Assembly (NCBI RefSeq): GCF_001006805.1
Contig: NZ_LN811355.1
Span: forward strand, 376,685 to 440,684
DNA length: 64,000 bases
DNA from: Microvirga massiliensis
Lineage (GTDB): Bacteria; Pseudomonadota; Alphaproteobacteria; Rhizobiales; Beijerinckiaceae
Direction: 5' to 3'
In this document: positions 27,091-36,077 of the stretch, piece by piece
Numbering within the stretch: the first letter of the stretch is position 1
How the letters are laid out: every line of letters begins with the position of its first letter
Notes under the pieces: model-generated
Told to the model about the DNA's origin: nothing
What the model saw: only the letters and a program-made list of their open reading frames with translations
The model's database searches: none
Made by a program: the position numbers and the translations under genes

Positions 27091-27936
27091 TCAGGCGGGG
27101 TCGAGTTCCCGCAGGATCTGATCCATCGATCGGGCGGGCTCGGCGCATCCGGCCGTTCCCACCACCCGCGCGGGCACGCCTGCGACGGTCGTGTTGCGCG
27201 GAACGGGCTGGAGGACGACGGACCCGGCCGCCACGCGCGCGCATTGGCCGACCTCGATGTTGCCGAGAATTTTGGCGCCCGCACCAATCAGCACGCCGTG
27301 ACGGATCTTGGGGTGACGGTCGCCGCGGTCCTTGCCGGTCCCGCCAAGCGTTACGTCCTGCAACATCGAAACATTGTCCTCGATCAGCGCGGTCGAGCCG
27401 ACGACGAGGCCCGTCGCATGATCGAGAAAGATCCCGCGCCCGATCCGGGCGGCCGGGTGGATATCTGTCTGGAACACTTCCGAGGACCGGCTCTGCAGGT
27501 AGAGCGCAAAGTCCTGCCGTCCCTGCTCCCACAGCCAATGAGCCAGGCGGTGCGTCTGGATCGCGTGGAAGCCCTTGAAATAGAGGATCGGCTCGAGAAG
27601 GCGCGTGCAGGCGGGATCCCGGTCGACGACGGCCAGGGCATCGAGGCGGAACGCCTGCCCGATCGAGGCATCATGCTCTACCGCCTCGAGATAGGCCTGC
27701 TCGATGAGATCCGCAGGAAGTGCGACATGCCCGAGCCGGCATGCGATGCGATGAATGATCGCGGCCTCGAGGCTCGGCTGGTTCAGAATGCTCGCGAGCA
27801 GAAATCCCGACAGAGCCGACTCGCGCCGAAGCGCCGTGTCGGCCTCCTGCCGGAGTCGGGCCCAGATCGGATCAACGACGGCTGTCGCGGGATCACCGCT
27901 TTCGACTCGACTCAATGCTCGGCTCATGCTCGTCAT
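27091..27936 (-). CDS. cysE: Serine O-acetyltransferase
   Basis: Acetylates L-serine in the first step of cysteine synthesis (281 residues). The N-terminal helical domain (PIWARLRQEADTALRRES) is followed by the hexapeptide left-handed beta-helix. The latter carries the catalytic-site block DIHPAARIGRGIFLDHATGL, the VSMLQDVTLGGTGK loop, and DRHPKIRHGVLIGAGAKILG. The C-terminal tail is longer than usual and Pro-free of the family QID... Ile end, so feedback and complex formation with CysK are uncertain. Starts at 27936 and 27927 are both possible. Confidence 0.93.
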   Translation of the reverse strand: MTSMSRALSRVESGDPATAVVDPIWARLRQEADTALRRESALSGFLLASILNQPSLEAAIIHRIACRLGHVALPADLIEQAYLEAVEHDASIGQAFRLDALAVVDRDPACTRLLEPILYFKGFHAIQTHRLAHWLWEQGRQDFALYLQSRSSEVFQTDIHPAARIGRGIFLDHATGLVVGSTALIEDNVSMLQDVTLGGTGKDRGDRHPKIRHGVLIGAGAKILGNIEVGQCARVAAGSVVLQPVPRNTTVAGVPARVVGTAGCAEPARSMDQILRELDPA

Positions 27937-28020
27937 CCTGTCCTGTCGACCAGACCCAATATAGGCATGCACCGGCGGTCCGTCTCCCCCGGGTCTCCTC
28001 CATTAGACCTGCCCGAATCC

Positions 28021-28512
28021 TCACCTGCGGCGGTATACGAAATAGCGACCCTGCGGCACACCCGTCTCGCCCGAGATATCCTCGCAGTCCGGCAATCGGT
28101 AGGCCCGGTCCGCAACGAGCAGCCCACCGGGCGCGAGAAGAGCTTCGGCCGCCGGAGAGATTGCAGCCGCGAGCGCATCGCTCGTCGCTGTATCTCCCGT
28201 TCCGATATCGGCATGAATCAGAATGGCAGTTCCCGCGTGTCCATCGGCCACGAAAGCCGGCAGCGTCTCCCCGATATCGCCCAGCAGGAGGCAATCGGAC
28301 GAAGGGATGCAGTCGGGATGCGCGGCCACGCTTCGCTCGAACACCATGATGCGGTGGCCGGGAAGCCGATTCCGGAGATGGTCGTAGGTGCGGCCATTGC
28401 CGAGGCCGAGTTCGACCACGATCCCTTTGCGCGATTCGACGTCACGGGCCGCCCAGTCGAGGAGATCCCGCTGCGCCGAGAGACGGCGGATCGCGCTTTC
28501 GAGCCGAGTCAC
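28021..28512 (-). CDS. Class I SAM-dependent methyltransferase-like protein
   Basis: A 163-residue Rossmann-fold protein. Motif I is VVELGLGNGRTYDHL, followed by an acidic residue at the end of strand 2 (VFERS) and a LLGDIGET segment. The protein is short, with the C-terminal cap reduced, so substrate selection is unclear. Its ATG overlaps the TGA of the upstream alpha/beta hydrolase by 4 bases (ATGA), so these genes are translationally coupled in a three-gene operon running from 30171 to 28021. The substrate is unknown. Confidence 0.8.
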   Translation of the reverse strand: MTRLESAIRRLSAQRDLLDWAARDVESRKGIVVELGLGNGRTYDHLRNRLPGHRIMVFERSVAAHPDCIPSSDCLLLGDIGETLPAFVADGHAGTAILIHADIGTGDTATSDALAAAISPAAEALLAPGGLLVADRAYRLPDCEDISGETGVPQGRYFVYRRR

Positions 28513-29402
28513 GGCACGACCTCGGCCCGGTGCTGCACATTCGCCTCGTGCGGCAGGCGCGCCAGGAAATCGAGAATCGCATCCGCGAAGATGTCGTTCC
28601 GATCTCCGGCCACCATGTGACGCGCGCCGGAGACCTCCCGGAACTCGGCCCCGGGGACGAGCGCCAGAAACTGATCCACCGCGGCCTGGGTCACGAGTTC
28701 GCTCGACGCTCCTCGAACCAGAAGCGTCGGAACGCTCAAAGACCGTGCGGCCTCGACGAGTTCGTGTTCCACACCGTCTCGCTCCGCGCCGGCGGCGCGC
28801 GGCCCGTCGAGGAAGCGCGGATCCCAGTGCCAGCGCCAGCGTCCATCCGGATGCTCGCGCAGGTTCTTGCGAAGCCCTTCGTTGGAGGAAGGCCGCGGGC
28901 GGTGCGGAAGATATCTTGCGACCGCATCGGCCGCTTCCTCGATCGAAGCGAAGCCTTCGCGCGCCCGCGCACGCATGAAGCTCTGGATGTGCGAGACGCC
29001 GGCCGGATCCATCTTCGGCACTATGTCCACGAGCACCAGACCCGCGAAGCAGGGCGTGCCGGTACGGCCCAGAGCATGGAGCGAGGCGATTCCTCCAAGC
29101 GACGCACCCACCGCCACCGGTCGGCGCCCCTGCTCATGGGTGAGTTGCGCCGCCACCGCAAGGGCATCATCCGCAAAGTCGCGAAAGCTATAGGCGCCGT
29201 CTGGAATCCAGTCGCTGTCGCCGTGGCCTCGCTGGTCGACGGCGACCGCATGCCACCCGGCCTCGGCGAGCCGGCGCGCCGTGCGCGACCAGGCATGGCG
29301 CGTCTGCCCGCCGCCATGCATGAGGAGCACCGGGGCCCCAGGCGGGCCCATCTCGGTTGCCACGAGCCGGTTGCCGGCGGCGCCAGTGAAGCTGCGGCTC
29401 AC
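28509..29402 (-). CDS. Alpha/beta-fold hydrolase
   Basis: A 297-residue hydrolase of the alpha/beta superfamily. The oxyanion region is LLMHGGGQTRHAWS, followed by VDQRGHGDSDW, the nucleophile elbow VGASLGGIASL (GxSxG), and the His in GARHMVAGD near the C-terminus. A GTG at 29402 is preferred because it lies 4 bases after the stop of the upstream hydrolase, while further upstream codons lie inside that gene. Substrate unknown; it may be an esterase or haloalkane-type enzyme. Confidence 0.88.
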   Translation of the reverse strand: MSRSFTGAAGNRLVATEMGPPGAPVLLMHGGGQTRHAWSRTARRLAEAGWHAVAVDQRGHGDSDWIPDGAYSFRDFADDALAVAAQLTHEQGRRPVAVGASLGGIASLHALGRTGTPCFAGLVLVDIVPKMDPAGVSHIQSFMRARAREGFASIEEAADAVARYLPHRPRPSSNEGLRKNLREHPDGRWRWHWDPRFLDGPRAAGAERDGVEHELVEAARSLSVPTLLVRGASSELVTQAAVDQFLALVPGAEFREVSGARHMVAGDRNDIFADAILDFLARLPHEANVQHRAEVVP

Positions 29403-29406
29403 CGGC

Positions 29407-30171
29407 TCAAGGCCTCTCGGCCAGGAAGGCGAGCACGCCCTGCTTGTGCACCTTGTCGCCGACCGCGAGGTTGTGATCGCGCCCGGGGATCTCGAGGCTC
29501 CGGGCATTCGGCATGAGCTGCGCCAGGGCCGGCCCGGACCCCGCCACGTCGTCCTTCGTCCCGACGGCGACGAGGGTCGGCACCCGGATGGAGACGACCT
29601 CCTCCTCCGTAAGCGTCTGGCGGGAGCCTCGGATGCAGGCAGCCAGCGCCTTCAGATCACTGCGGGTCTGCTCCGCGAAAGCCCGAAACATGCGCTGCAT
29701 CGGATCGGTTAGGTCATCAAGGGATGGCGCTTCCATGGCGTCCGCGATCCCGATCGGCAGGCCGACGCCGTGGACGAGGCGGATGCCGAGGCCGCCGAGA
29801 ACGATGGATCGCGCCCGCGCCGGCGAGAGCAGGGCCAGATGCGCAACGATGCGCGCTCCCATCGAGTAGCCGATGAGATCCGCCCGCTCGAGGTCGAGAT
29901 GGTCGAGGAGACGGCGAAGGTCGCCTGCCATGACGGAGGAATCGTAGTCTTCCGGACGGTAGAGCTTCTGGCTCTGGCCATGCCCCCGGTTGTCGAGGGC
30001 GATCACGCGGTAGCCCGCGCGGGTCAGGGTCGTAACCCAGAGCGTGTTCACCCAGTTCACGGCATGGTTCGAGGCAAAGCCGTGGACGAGCAGGACAGGA
30101 TCGCCGGACCCGCTTTCGGGCGGCACGTCGATATAGGCGAGGCGAACGCCTTGGGAGGAGAAGAACTGCAT
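29407..30171 (-). CDS. Alpha/beta-fold hydrolase
   Basis: A 254-residue alpha/beta hydrolase and first gene of the three-gene operon. It shows VLLVHGFASNHAVNW at the oxyanion hole, ALDNRGHGQSQ, the nucleophile elbow LIGYSMGARIVAHL (GYSMG), and the catalytic His in PGRDHNLAVGD. It is only distantly alike to the adjacent hydrolase, so a recent duplication is not supported. The substrate is unknown. Confidence 0.9.
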   Translation of the reverse strand: MQFFSSQGVRLAYIDVPPESGSGDPVLLVHGFASNHAVNWVNTLWVTTLTRAGYRVIALDNRGHGQSQKLYRPEDYDSSVMAGDLRRLLDHLDLERADLIGYSMGARIVAHLALLSPARARSIVLGGLGIRLVHGVGLPIGIADAMEAPSLDDLTDPMQRMFRAFAEQTRSDLKALAACIRGSRQTLTEEEVVSIRVPTLVAVGTKDDVAGSGPALAQLMPNARSLEIPGRDHNLAVGDKVHKQGVLAFLAERP

Positions 30172-30459
30172 CGCGGCTCGTGTCTGAAAGCAGACTGCCT
30201 ATGGCAGCCTTCCGGCGTGTTGGAAAGGTGGGCCAGCTGGCCCAATTCGCGCAAGTTCAGAAGGAGTGCCAGAACGTCTCCTCCGCAATGAGCATGGTGT
30301 AAGTTGCAAGGCCGAGGCACGGCGAGCCGAGCTGTAGATGCGCCTGCGCGCTGCCCCTGGCATCGGATCTCTCCAGGACAAATGAATGCAGGACGCCGTT
30401 GACGGCTGTGGACCAGACTCTATTTGCCGCGGCGATTGGATCCGCGGGGAGCGCCCGCC

Positions 30460-31608
30460 ATGCATCCGTCCGACAAGGCTATTGCTTCCTTCCGGTTCGA
30501 TGAGGTCATCGTTCCCGCCCACCCGGGCGTGATCAATTCACCCAGCCTAGCCAAACCACTGCACATGCTGCCGGTCGGCGGCAAGGCGAGCTGGAGCGTG
30601 CAGTTCGACGAACTGCCCAAGCTGATCCTCCGCATGACGCTCGCGGATGGAACGGTCGGGCTCGGCGAGTTCTATCGCGACCACGAATGGCCGCGTATCG
30701 AGGCAATCTGCGCTAACCTGCTTGGCCAATCTATCCTTGACCTGCCCCTGCAGGACCTGCCACTGCCGCTTTGTCGCGAGTACGACGGATTCGAATGCGC
30801 CATCTGGGACGCCTATGCCAAGTCGCTCGGCGTTCCACTGCACCGCCTGCTCGGCGGCGTCATTCGCGACCGGGTGCATGTCAGCGCCTGGTCCAGCCAC
30901 CGCACCCAGGACGAAGTCGGCCCATGGGTGCGGCGCTACGCCGACCAAGGCTACGCCGTCATCAAGTTCAAATGCGATCTCGAGGACGATGTCGCCGGCT
31001 GGTGCGCGCATATTAGGGAACATGCACCCGGCATGAAGGTGATTTTTGATCCGAACCAGCGTTGGGAGAATTCTGGGAATGCTCGGCCGATCATCCGGGA
31101 ACTCGAGAAGATCGGCAATGTCCTGCTGCTCGAGGATCCGCTGCCACGCTGGATGCTGCTCGACTTCGCCGAGCTCAGGCGCTTTTCCTCGATCCCCATC
31201 GTGCTGCATGTCTCCCTGCCCTATGTCTACCAGGGCCAGCGCCCGTACGATGCCATCAACGCTATCGCCCATCACGCGGCAGACGGCTTCAATTTCAACG
31301 GTGGCCTCGCCAAGTTCCAGGCACTCGACCATATCGCAACGACGGCCGGCCTCTATTGCTGGCACGGCTCGGAGGTCGATCTCGGCATCCTGGAGGCGAT
31401 GTACGTCCACCAGTCGGCTGCGGCACGCAGTTGCGTATGGCCAGGCGATATCTTCGGGCGCATGATCCGCAGCCATGATCTCCTGGCGACGCCGCTCACC
31501 TTCGAGCCGCCCCATGTGCGCATCCCCGCGGACGGGCCGGGGCTCGGCGTGCGCCCCGACGAAGAAGCGATCACGCGTTTCCGCGTCGCTGAGCGTGTGA
31601 TTTCGTAA
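30460..31608 (+). CDS. Enolase-superfamily protein with a non-canonical active site
   Basis: A 382-residue two-domain protein like mandelate racemase/muconate lactonizing enzymes. The KxK pair (VIKFKCD), the first metal Asp (VIFDPNQRW) and the second metal Glu (LLLEDPLPR) are present. However, the third metal position, normally Asp/Glu in a DES-type stretch, reads IVLHVSLPYV, and the barrel lysine expected in the next strand is replaced in GFNFNGGLAKF. The catalysis may therefore be different or lost. ATG 30460 follows a GGGGAG ribosome site. It is the first gene of the cluster that continues with creatininase, ABC importer and RidA genes, with 31 bases to the next gene. Confidence 0.75.
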   Translation: MHPSDKAIASFRFDEVIVPAHPGVINSPSLAKPLHMLPVGGKASWSVQFDELPKLILRMTLADGTVGLGEFYRDHEWPRIEAICANLLGQSILDLPLQDLPLPLCREYDGFECAIWDAYAKSLGVPLHRLLGGVIRDRVHVSAWSSHRTQDEVGPWVRRYADQGYAVIKFKCDLEDDVAGWCAHIREHAPGMKVIFDPNQRWENSGNARPIIRELEKIGNVLLLEDPLPRWMLLDFAELRRFSSIPIVLHVSLPYVYQGQRPYDAINAIAHHAADGFNFNGGLAKFQALDHIATTAGLYCWHGSEVDLGILEAMYVHQSAAARSCVWPGDIFGRMIRSHDLLATPLTFEPPHVRIPADGPGLGVRPDEEAITRFRVAERVIS

Positions 31609-31639
31609 CCGCCGCCACCCGAATGGAGCCAGCGCGACC

Positions 31640-32401
31640 ATGCGTTGGGAACAGTTCACGACCAACGAGATCGCGGCTCTCGACCGCGCCATTCCCGTGG
31701 TGCTCAACGTCGCGGCCATCGAGCAGCATGGGCCGCACCTGCCGCTCGAAACGGATGCCCGCATCGGCGACCATTTTCTCAGCCGGCTCGAGGATCGACT
31801 CGGTCAGCGGGTGCTCATCCTGCCGCAGGTCAAAGTCTGCTGCTCCGAGCACCACATGGATTTCGCCGGCACCTTATCGATCCGGCACGAGACCTTCCTG
31901 GCTTATGTCGGTGAGATCCTCGAATCCGTGGCCCGGCACGGGTTCCGCAACATCGTCCTGTTCAACAGCCACGGCGGCAACCAGGCCATTGGCCAAGTCC
32001 TGCTGGAAACTTTTGGCGCGAAGCACCGCGACTGCCGCATCGCCATGCTGACCTGGTGGCGGCTCGCCGCCCCGGAACTGAGTGCCATCCGCGAATCCGG
32101 CTTCGCCGGAATCAACCACGCCTGCGAATTCGAGACCTCGCTCATGCTGCTGGCCGCGCCCGACAGCGTGCGGCGCGAGCTCGTATCCGGCATGAGCTAT
32201 GTCGAGACCTACGACTGGGCCAATGCCGACATGATCCTGCCAGCCCGCGGTGCCCTGTTCCGCAGCATGAAAGACATGTCCGGCGGGACAGGCGTGGTCG
32301 GCGACCCATCGAGCGCCAGCGCTGCCAAGGGCGAGCGCATCACCGCGGCCGTGGTCGACCAGCTGGCGCATGTCATCGAGACCTTGGCGCGCGCAACTTA
32401 G
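31640..32401 (+). CDS. Creatininase-family amidohydrolase
   Basis: A 253-residue metal-dependent hydrolase related to creatininase and MftE/FAPy deformylase-type amidases. The metal-site motifs are complete: VAAIEQHGPHLPLETDARIG gives Glu, His and Asp, NSHGGNQAIGQ the Gly-rich element, and HACEFETSLML a later His/Glu. The family cleaves cyclic amides or formamides. In context it may open a cyclic amide imported by the adjacent ABC transporter. Its product lies 24 bases before the binding-protein gene. The natural substrate is not determined. Confidence 0.88.
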   Translation: MRWEQFTTNEIAALDRAIPVVLNVAAIEQHGPHLPLETDARIGDHFLSRLEDRLGQRVLILPQVKVCCSEHHMDFAGTLSIRHETFLAYVGEILESVARHGFRNIVLFNSHGGNQAIGQVLLETFGAKHRDCRIAMLTWWRLAAPELSAIRESGFAGINHACEFETSLMLLAAPDSVRRELVSGMSYVETYDWANADMILPARGALFRSMKDMSGGTGVVGDPSSASAAKGERITAAVVDQLAHVIETLARAT

Positions 32402-32425
32402 GCGCAGATACGGAGAGACGCACAT

Positions 32426-33958
32426 ATGTTGAGGTCATTGGCTTACGCCGGCGCGGCCCTCGTCACGCTGATATGCGCCGATCCGCAGCCGGGAGTAGCG
32501 CAGCAGCGCGGCGGCACCGTCACGGTCGCGACCATCGGCGAGCCCAACACCCTCGATCCGATGATTTCTGCTGGCGATCTGCTCGGCATGATCACCCAGC
32601 ACTTCTACGAAACGTTATTCACGTTCGGCCAGGACTGGGAGCTGACGCCGCTCCTGGCCGAAAAACTCCCGGAGATCTCGGCCGACGGCAAGGTCTACAC
32701 CATCGCCCTGCGCCAGGGCGTCACCTTTCACAATGGTCAGCCGATGACCGCCAAGGACGTGGTCGCTTCGCTCAAGCGCTGGATGGAGCTTGCCTCGCGC
32801 GGAAGGCTCGTCGCCGGCAACATCCAGGCGATCGACGCCGTCGACGACCATACCGTGCGCCTGACGCTGAAGGAGCCCTACGCGCCGCTAACGGCACTCC
32901 TGGCCTTCAACAATTCGGCCGCGGTGATCATGCCGGCTGACCACATGGAGAACCCGATCAAGGAGGTCATCGGCACGGGCCCCTACCAGCTGAAGGAACG
33001 CAAGGCCGACGCGTACATCCAGCTCGTGCGTTTCGACGGCTACAAGGCGCGGCCGGGTGAGCCCGATGGCTTCGGCGGCGCCCGCAAGCAGTATCTCGAC
33101 GAGATCCGCTTCGTGCCTGTACCGGACGCCAACACTCGCGTCGAGGGAGCGCTGGCCGGCCAGTTCGACTATGCTGACCTGCTGCCGGTCGAAGCCTTCG
33201 ATCGTCTCAAAGGCCAGTCCAAGACCGAGCCGCTGATGCTCGAAGCCTTCGGCTGGCCAATGTTCATCATGAACAACAAGCAAGGCATGATGACCAAGCC
33301 AGACCTGCGCAAGGCCGTGCAGGCGGCCCTCAATGCGGAGGACATGCTGGCGGCGGCCTTCGGCAAGCCGGAATTCTACGCCCTCGACGGCGCCATGTAC
33401 CCGAAGGGCTATATCTGGCACACTGACGTCGGCACCGAGGCCTACAACCAGGGCGATGCCGACAAGGCGGCAGCGCTCGCCAAGAAGGCCGGCTATGACG
33501 GGACGCCGATCCGCATCCTGACGAGCCGCCAGTACGAGTTCCACTACAAGATGGCGCAGGTCGCGGCCGAATACCTGAAGGCCGCGGGCCTCAAGGTAGA
33601 CTTGCAGGTCGTAGATTGGGCGACGCTCGTCCAGCGCCGGGCCGAGCCGGCCTTGTGGGATATCTTCATCACGCACAGCCCGTTCCTGCCCGAGCCGGCC
33701 CTCATCGCGCCCCTCCCCGACACTTACCCAGGCTGGTGGGCGAGCGAGGCCAAGAACAAGCTGCTGACGGCGTTCAACACCGAGATGGACCAGAAGAAGC
33801 GGGTTGCCATCTGGGCCGACCTACAGAAGCTGATCTACGAGGAGGTCCCGTTCTACAAAGTCGGTGACTTCAACGCGCTCAATGCCAAGGCCCCGCGCCT
33901 GCAGGGATTTACGGCATCGCCCTGGCCTTACTTTTGGAATGCGTACCTGAAGCAGTGA
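32426..33958 (+). CDS. ABC transporter substrate-binding protein, peptide/nickel family (SBP_bac_5)
   Basis: A 510-residue periplasmic binding protein of the DppA/OppA cluster. The signal peptide (LAYAGAALVTLICAD) is cut near VAQQ. The family block TLDPMISAGDLLGMITQHFYETLF, the strand YTIALRQGVTFHNGQPMTAKDV, and PIRILTSRQYEF are seen. A dipeptide, oligopeptide, or other ligand with amide bonds is plausible. Permease and ATPase genes follow after a 308-base gap, larger than usual for one operon, holding a hairpin. Confidence 0.92.
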   Translation: MLRSLAYAGAALVTLICADPQPGVAQQRGGTVTVATIGEPNTLDPMISAGDLLGMITQHFYETLFTFGQDWELTPLLAEKLPEISADGKVYTIALRQGVTFHNGQPMTAKDVVASLKRWMELASRGRLVAGNIQAIDAVDDHTVRLTLKEPYAPLTALLAFNNSAAVIMPADHMENPIKEVIGTGPYQLKERKADAYIQLVRFDGYKARPGEPDGFGGARKQYLDEIRFVPVPDANTRVEGALAGQFDYADLLPVEAFDRLKGQSKTEPLMLEAFGWPMFIMNNKQGMMTKPDLRKAVQAALNAEDMLAAAFGKPEFYALDGAMYPKGYIWHTDVGTEAYNQGDADKAAALAKKAGYDGTPIRILTSRQYEFHYKMAQVAAEYLKAAGLKVDLQVVDWATLVQRRAEPALWDIFITHSPFLPEPALIAPLPDTYPGWWASEAKNKLLTAFNTEMDQKKRVAIWADLQKLIYEEVPFYKVGDFNALNAKAPRLQGFTASPWPYFWNAYLKQ

Positions 33959-34266
33959 TGGGGGGCGGTGCCGTGTTCTGATCCTTGCTTGGTCCCTCTC
34001 CCGGCCGCGCGGGCCCGGCGTGACAGGAGAGGGTGTCATCCTCAGGCGCGCCCAACAGGCTCAGCCTAGGTCGACGCGACGGCAGGCTCTGGTCAAGGGA
34101 GGGAGAACCGGATCCATAGAGGTCGGCGTTCCTGAGTTCCTTTCCCCTCCCGCCCCGGACTTCATCCGGAAAGTTTTGCCGGGAATGATACCGATCACCC
34201 ACCCGATGGCGGACGGCACGCCAAGATCCGCTGCCCGCCCTTCAGCACCCTCGGAGCTGACCCGCC
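33959..34266. other. 308-base gap inside the ABC importer gene cluster
   Basis: No gene seen. It contains an inverted-repeat element near its start (33993-34033) and a second GC-rich tract around 34147-34185 with short complementary runs (CCGGACTTCATCCGG). The gap may differentially lower permease expression relative to the binding protein, which is an inference from position. Confidence 0.4.
33993..34033. repeat. Inverted repeat, REP-like
   Basis: CCCTCTCC (33993-34000) is the exact complement of GGAGAGGG (34026-34033), with a GC-rich core between. The same CTCTCC/GGAGAG core occurs in the larger palindrome at 45417-45535, so both may belong to one repeat family. It may stabilise the upstream transcript end. 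Confidence 0.5.
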
Positions 34267-35208
34267 ATGACTCGCTACGTCATCCAGCGCATCGTCGGCA
34301 TGTTGGCGGTGATGTTCACGGTAGTGACGATCGTGTTCGTCATCGTGCGGGTGGCTCCGGGCGATCCGGCGGCGGTGATGCTGGGGCCCGACGCCACGCC
34401 GGCCGACATCGCGGCCTTGCGGGAGCGGCTTGGGCTCGACCAGCCGCTCGTCGTTCAATACGTCTACTTCCTCGGGCAGCTGCTCAGAGGCGATCTCGGC
34501 CAAAGCATCTTCCTCAACATGCCGGTGCTCAGCGCGCTCGGCGAGCGGGCCGAGCCGACCTTCTTCCTGACCGTGTTCTCAATCCTGATCGCGAGCGTCA
34601 TCGCGCTGCCGGTCGGCATCCTGTCCGCCTACAGGCGCGGCTCGCTGTTCGACCAGCTCGCGACGACGCTCGCCATGCTGGCGGCGAGCATCCCGAGCTT
34701 CTGGCTCGGCCTGATCTTGATCCAGGTCTTCGCCGTGCGGCTCGGCTGGCTCCCGGTATCGGGCTATGGCGGGCCCGACGCTTCATTCCTGACGCGGCTA
34801 TCGCATCTGGTGCTGCCGGCGCTGGCACTGGGCATCGTGAGCTCGGCCCTGATCATCCGCTTCACGCGCGCCTCCATGCTCGACGTGCTCAATGACGACT
34901 ATGTCCGCACCGCGCGCTCGAAGGGCATGGGCGAGTTCCGTGTTGTGATGAAGCACGCCTTCAAGAACGCGCTGATTCCCGTGCTGACGGTGATCGGCCT
35001 GACTGCGGCGCTGCTCATCTCCGGCGCCGTCGTGACCGAGACGGTGTTCGGCCTGCCTGGTGTCGGCAATCTCGTCGTCTCGGCCGTGCTGCGCCGCGAC
35101 TATCCCGTGATCCAGGGCGCGCTGCTCGTGATCGCGGCCCTCTATGTGCTGATCAACTTTGCGATCGACATGCTCTATCTGCTGATCGATCCGCGGGTGC
35201 GTTACTGA
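34267..35208 (+). CDS. ABC transporter permease, DppB/OppB type
   Basis: A 313-residue inner-membrane permease. The N-terminal FRL-like entry (TRYVIQRIVGMLAVMFTVVTIVF) is a DppB hallmark, followed by five further spans. The cytoplasmic coupling loop is seen as ARSKGMGEFRVVMKHAFKNALIPV with the EAA-like KG..E..V..HA.KNAL motif. It pairs with the next permease, whose ATG overlaps its stop by one base. Confidence 0.93.
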   Translation: MTRYVIQRIVGMLAVMFTVVTIVFVIVRVAPGDPAAVMLGPDATPADIAALRERLGLDQPLVVQYVYFLGQLLRGDLGQSIFLNMPVLSALGERAEPTFFLTVFSILIASVIALPVGILSAYRRGSLFDQLATTLAMLAASIPSFWLGLILIQVFAVRLGWLPVSGYGGPDASFLTRLSHLVLPALALGIVSSALIIRFTRASMLDVLNDDYVRTARSKGMGEFRVVMKHAFKNALIPVLTVIGLTAALLISGAVVTETVFGLPGVGNLVVSAVLRRDYPVIQGALLVIAALYVLINFAIDMLYLLIDPRVRY

Positions 35209-36074
35209 TGGCTGCCGTCGCCTCCCCGGTTGTCGCGGGCTCCCCGAAGCTCGCGAGCCTCATCGTCCAGCGCAAGACGCTGCTGATCGGCCTGATCGTG
35301 CTCACTCTGATCGCCCTGCTTGCGATCTTCGCCCCGCTCATTGCGCCCTATTCGCCAACCAGGTTGTCGGTGGTCAACCGGCTGAAGCCGCCGGGCGAGC
35401 GCTGGTGGTTCGGCACCGACGAGTTCGGCCGCGACATCTTCAGCCGCACGATCTATGCGGGCCAGCTGTCCCTGCTTGTCGGCGCGGTCGCGACCCTTCT
35501 GGCGGCCGCCATCGGCATCGCGCTCGGCCTGATCGCCGGCTTCTTTCGCCGGGCGGATCCGGTGATCGCGCGGATCGTCGACGCCATGATGGCCTTCCCC
35601 GACATCCTGCTAGCGATCTCGCTGGTCGCGGCTCTCGGGCCGTCGCTCGCCACCGTCATCGTGGCGCTCGGCATCGTCTACGCGCCTCGGCTCGCCCGTA
35701 TCGTGCGCGCCTCGACGCTGATCATCCGCGAGTTGCCTTACGTCGAGGCGGCCCGGGCACTCGGGGTGCCGACGTGGCGCATCATGATCCGGCACGTCCT
35801 GCGCAATCTCGTCTCACCGATCCTGGTCCAGGCCACCTTCATCTTCGCCTATGCGATGCTGGCGGAAGCAGGCCTGTCCTTCCTCGGTGTCGGCGTGAGC
35901 CCGGAGATCCCAACCTGGGGCACCATGATCGCCGCCGGCCGGCAATATGTCGGTCAGGCGGACTGGATGACGCTGTTTCCCGGCATCGCCATCGTGCTCG
36001 CCGTGCTCTCGCTGCAGCTCGTCGGCGACGGCCTGCGCGACTTGCTCGACCCGCGCCTGAGAAAGGATCTCTGA
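35208..36074 (+). CDS. ABC transporter permease, DppC/OppC type
   Basis: A 288-residue inner-membrane permease, second half of the channel. Its N-terminal region has the DppC-type sequence FAPLIAPYSPTRLSVVNRLKPP followed by WWFGTDEFGRDIFSRTIYG-like text. The coupling loop appears as VEAARALGVPTWRIMIRHVLRN. It overlaps the previous gene by one base (TGATG) and is followed 3 bases later by the first ATPase gene. Confidence 0.93.
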   Translation: MAAVASPVVAGSPKLASLIVQRKTLLIGLIVLTLIALLAIFAPLIAPYSPTRLSVVNRLKPPGERWWFGTDEFGRDIFSRTIYAGQLSLLVGAVATLLAAAIGIALGLIAGFFRRADPVIARIVDAMMAFPDILLAISLVAALGPSLATVIVALGIVYAPRLARIVRASTLIIRELPYVEAARALGVPTWRIMIRHVLRNLVSPILVQATFIFAYAMLAEAGLSFLGVGVSPEIPTWGTMIAAGRQYVGQADWMTLFPGIAIVLAVLSLQLVGDGLRDLLDPRLRKDL

Positions 36075-36077
36075 GCG

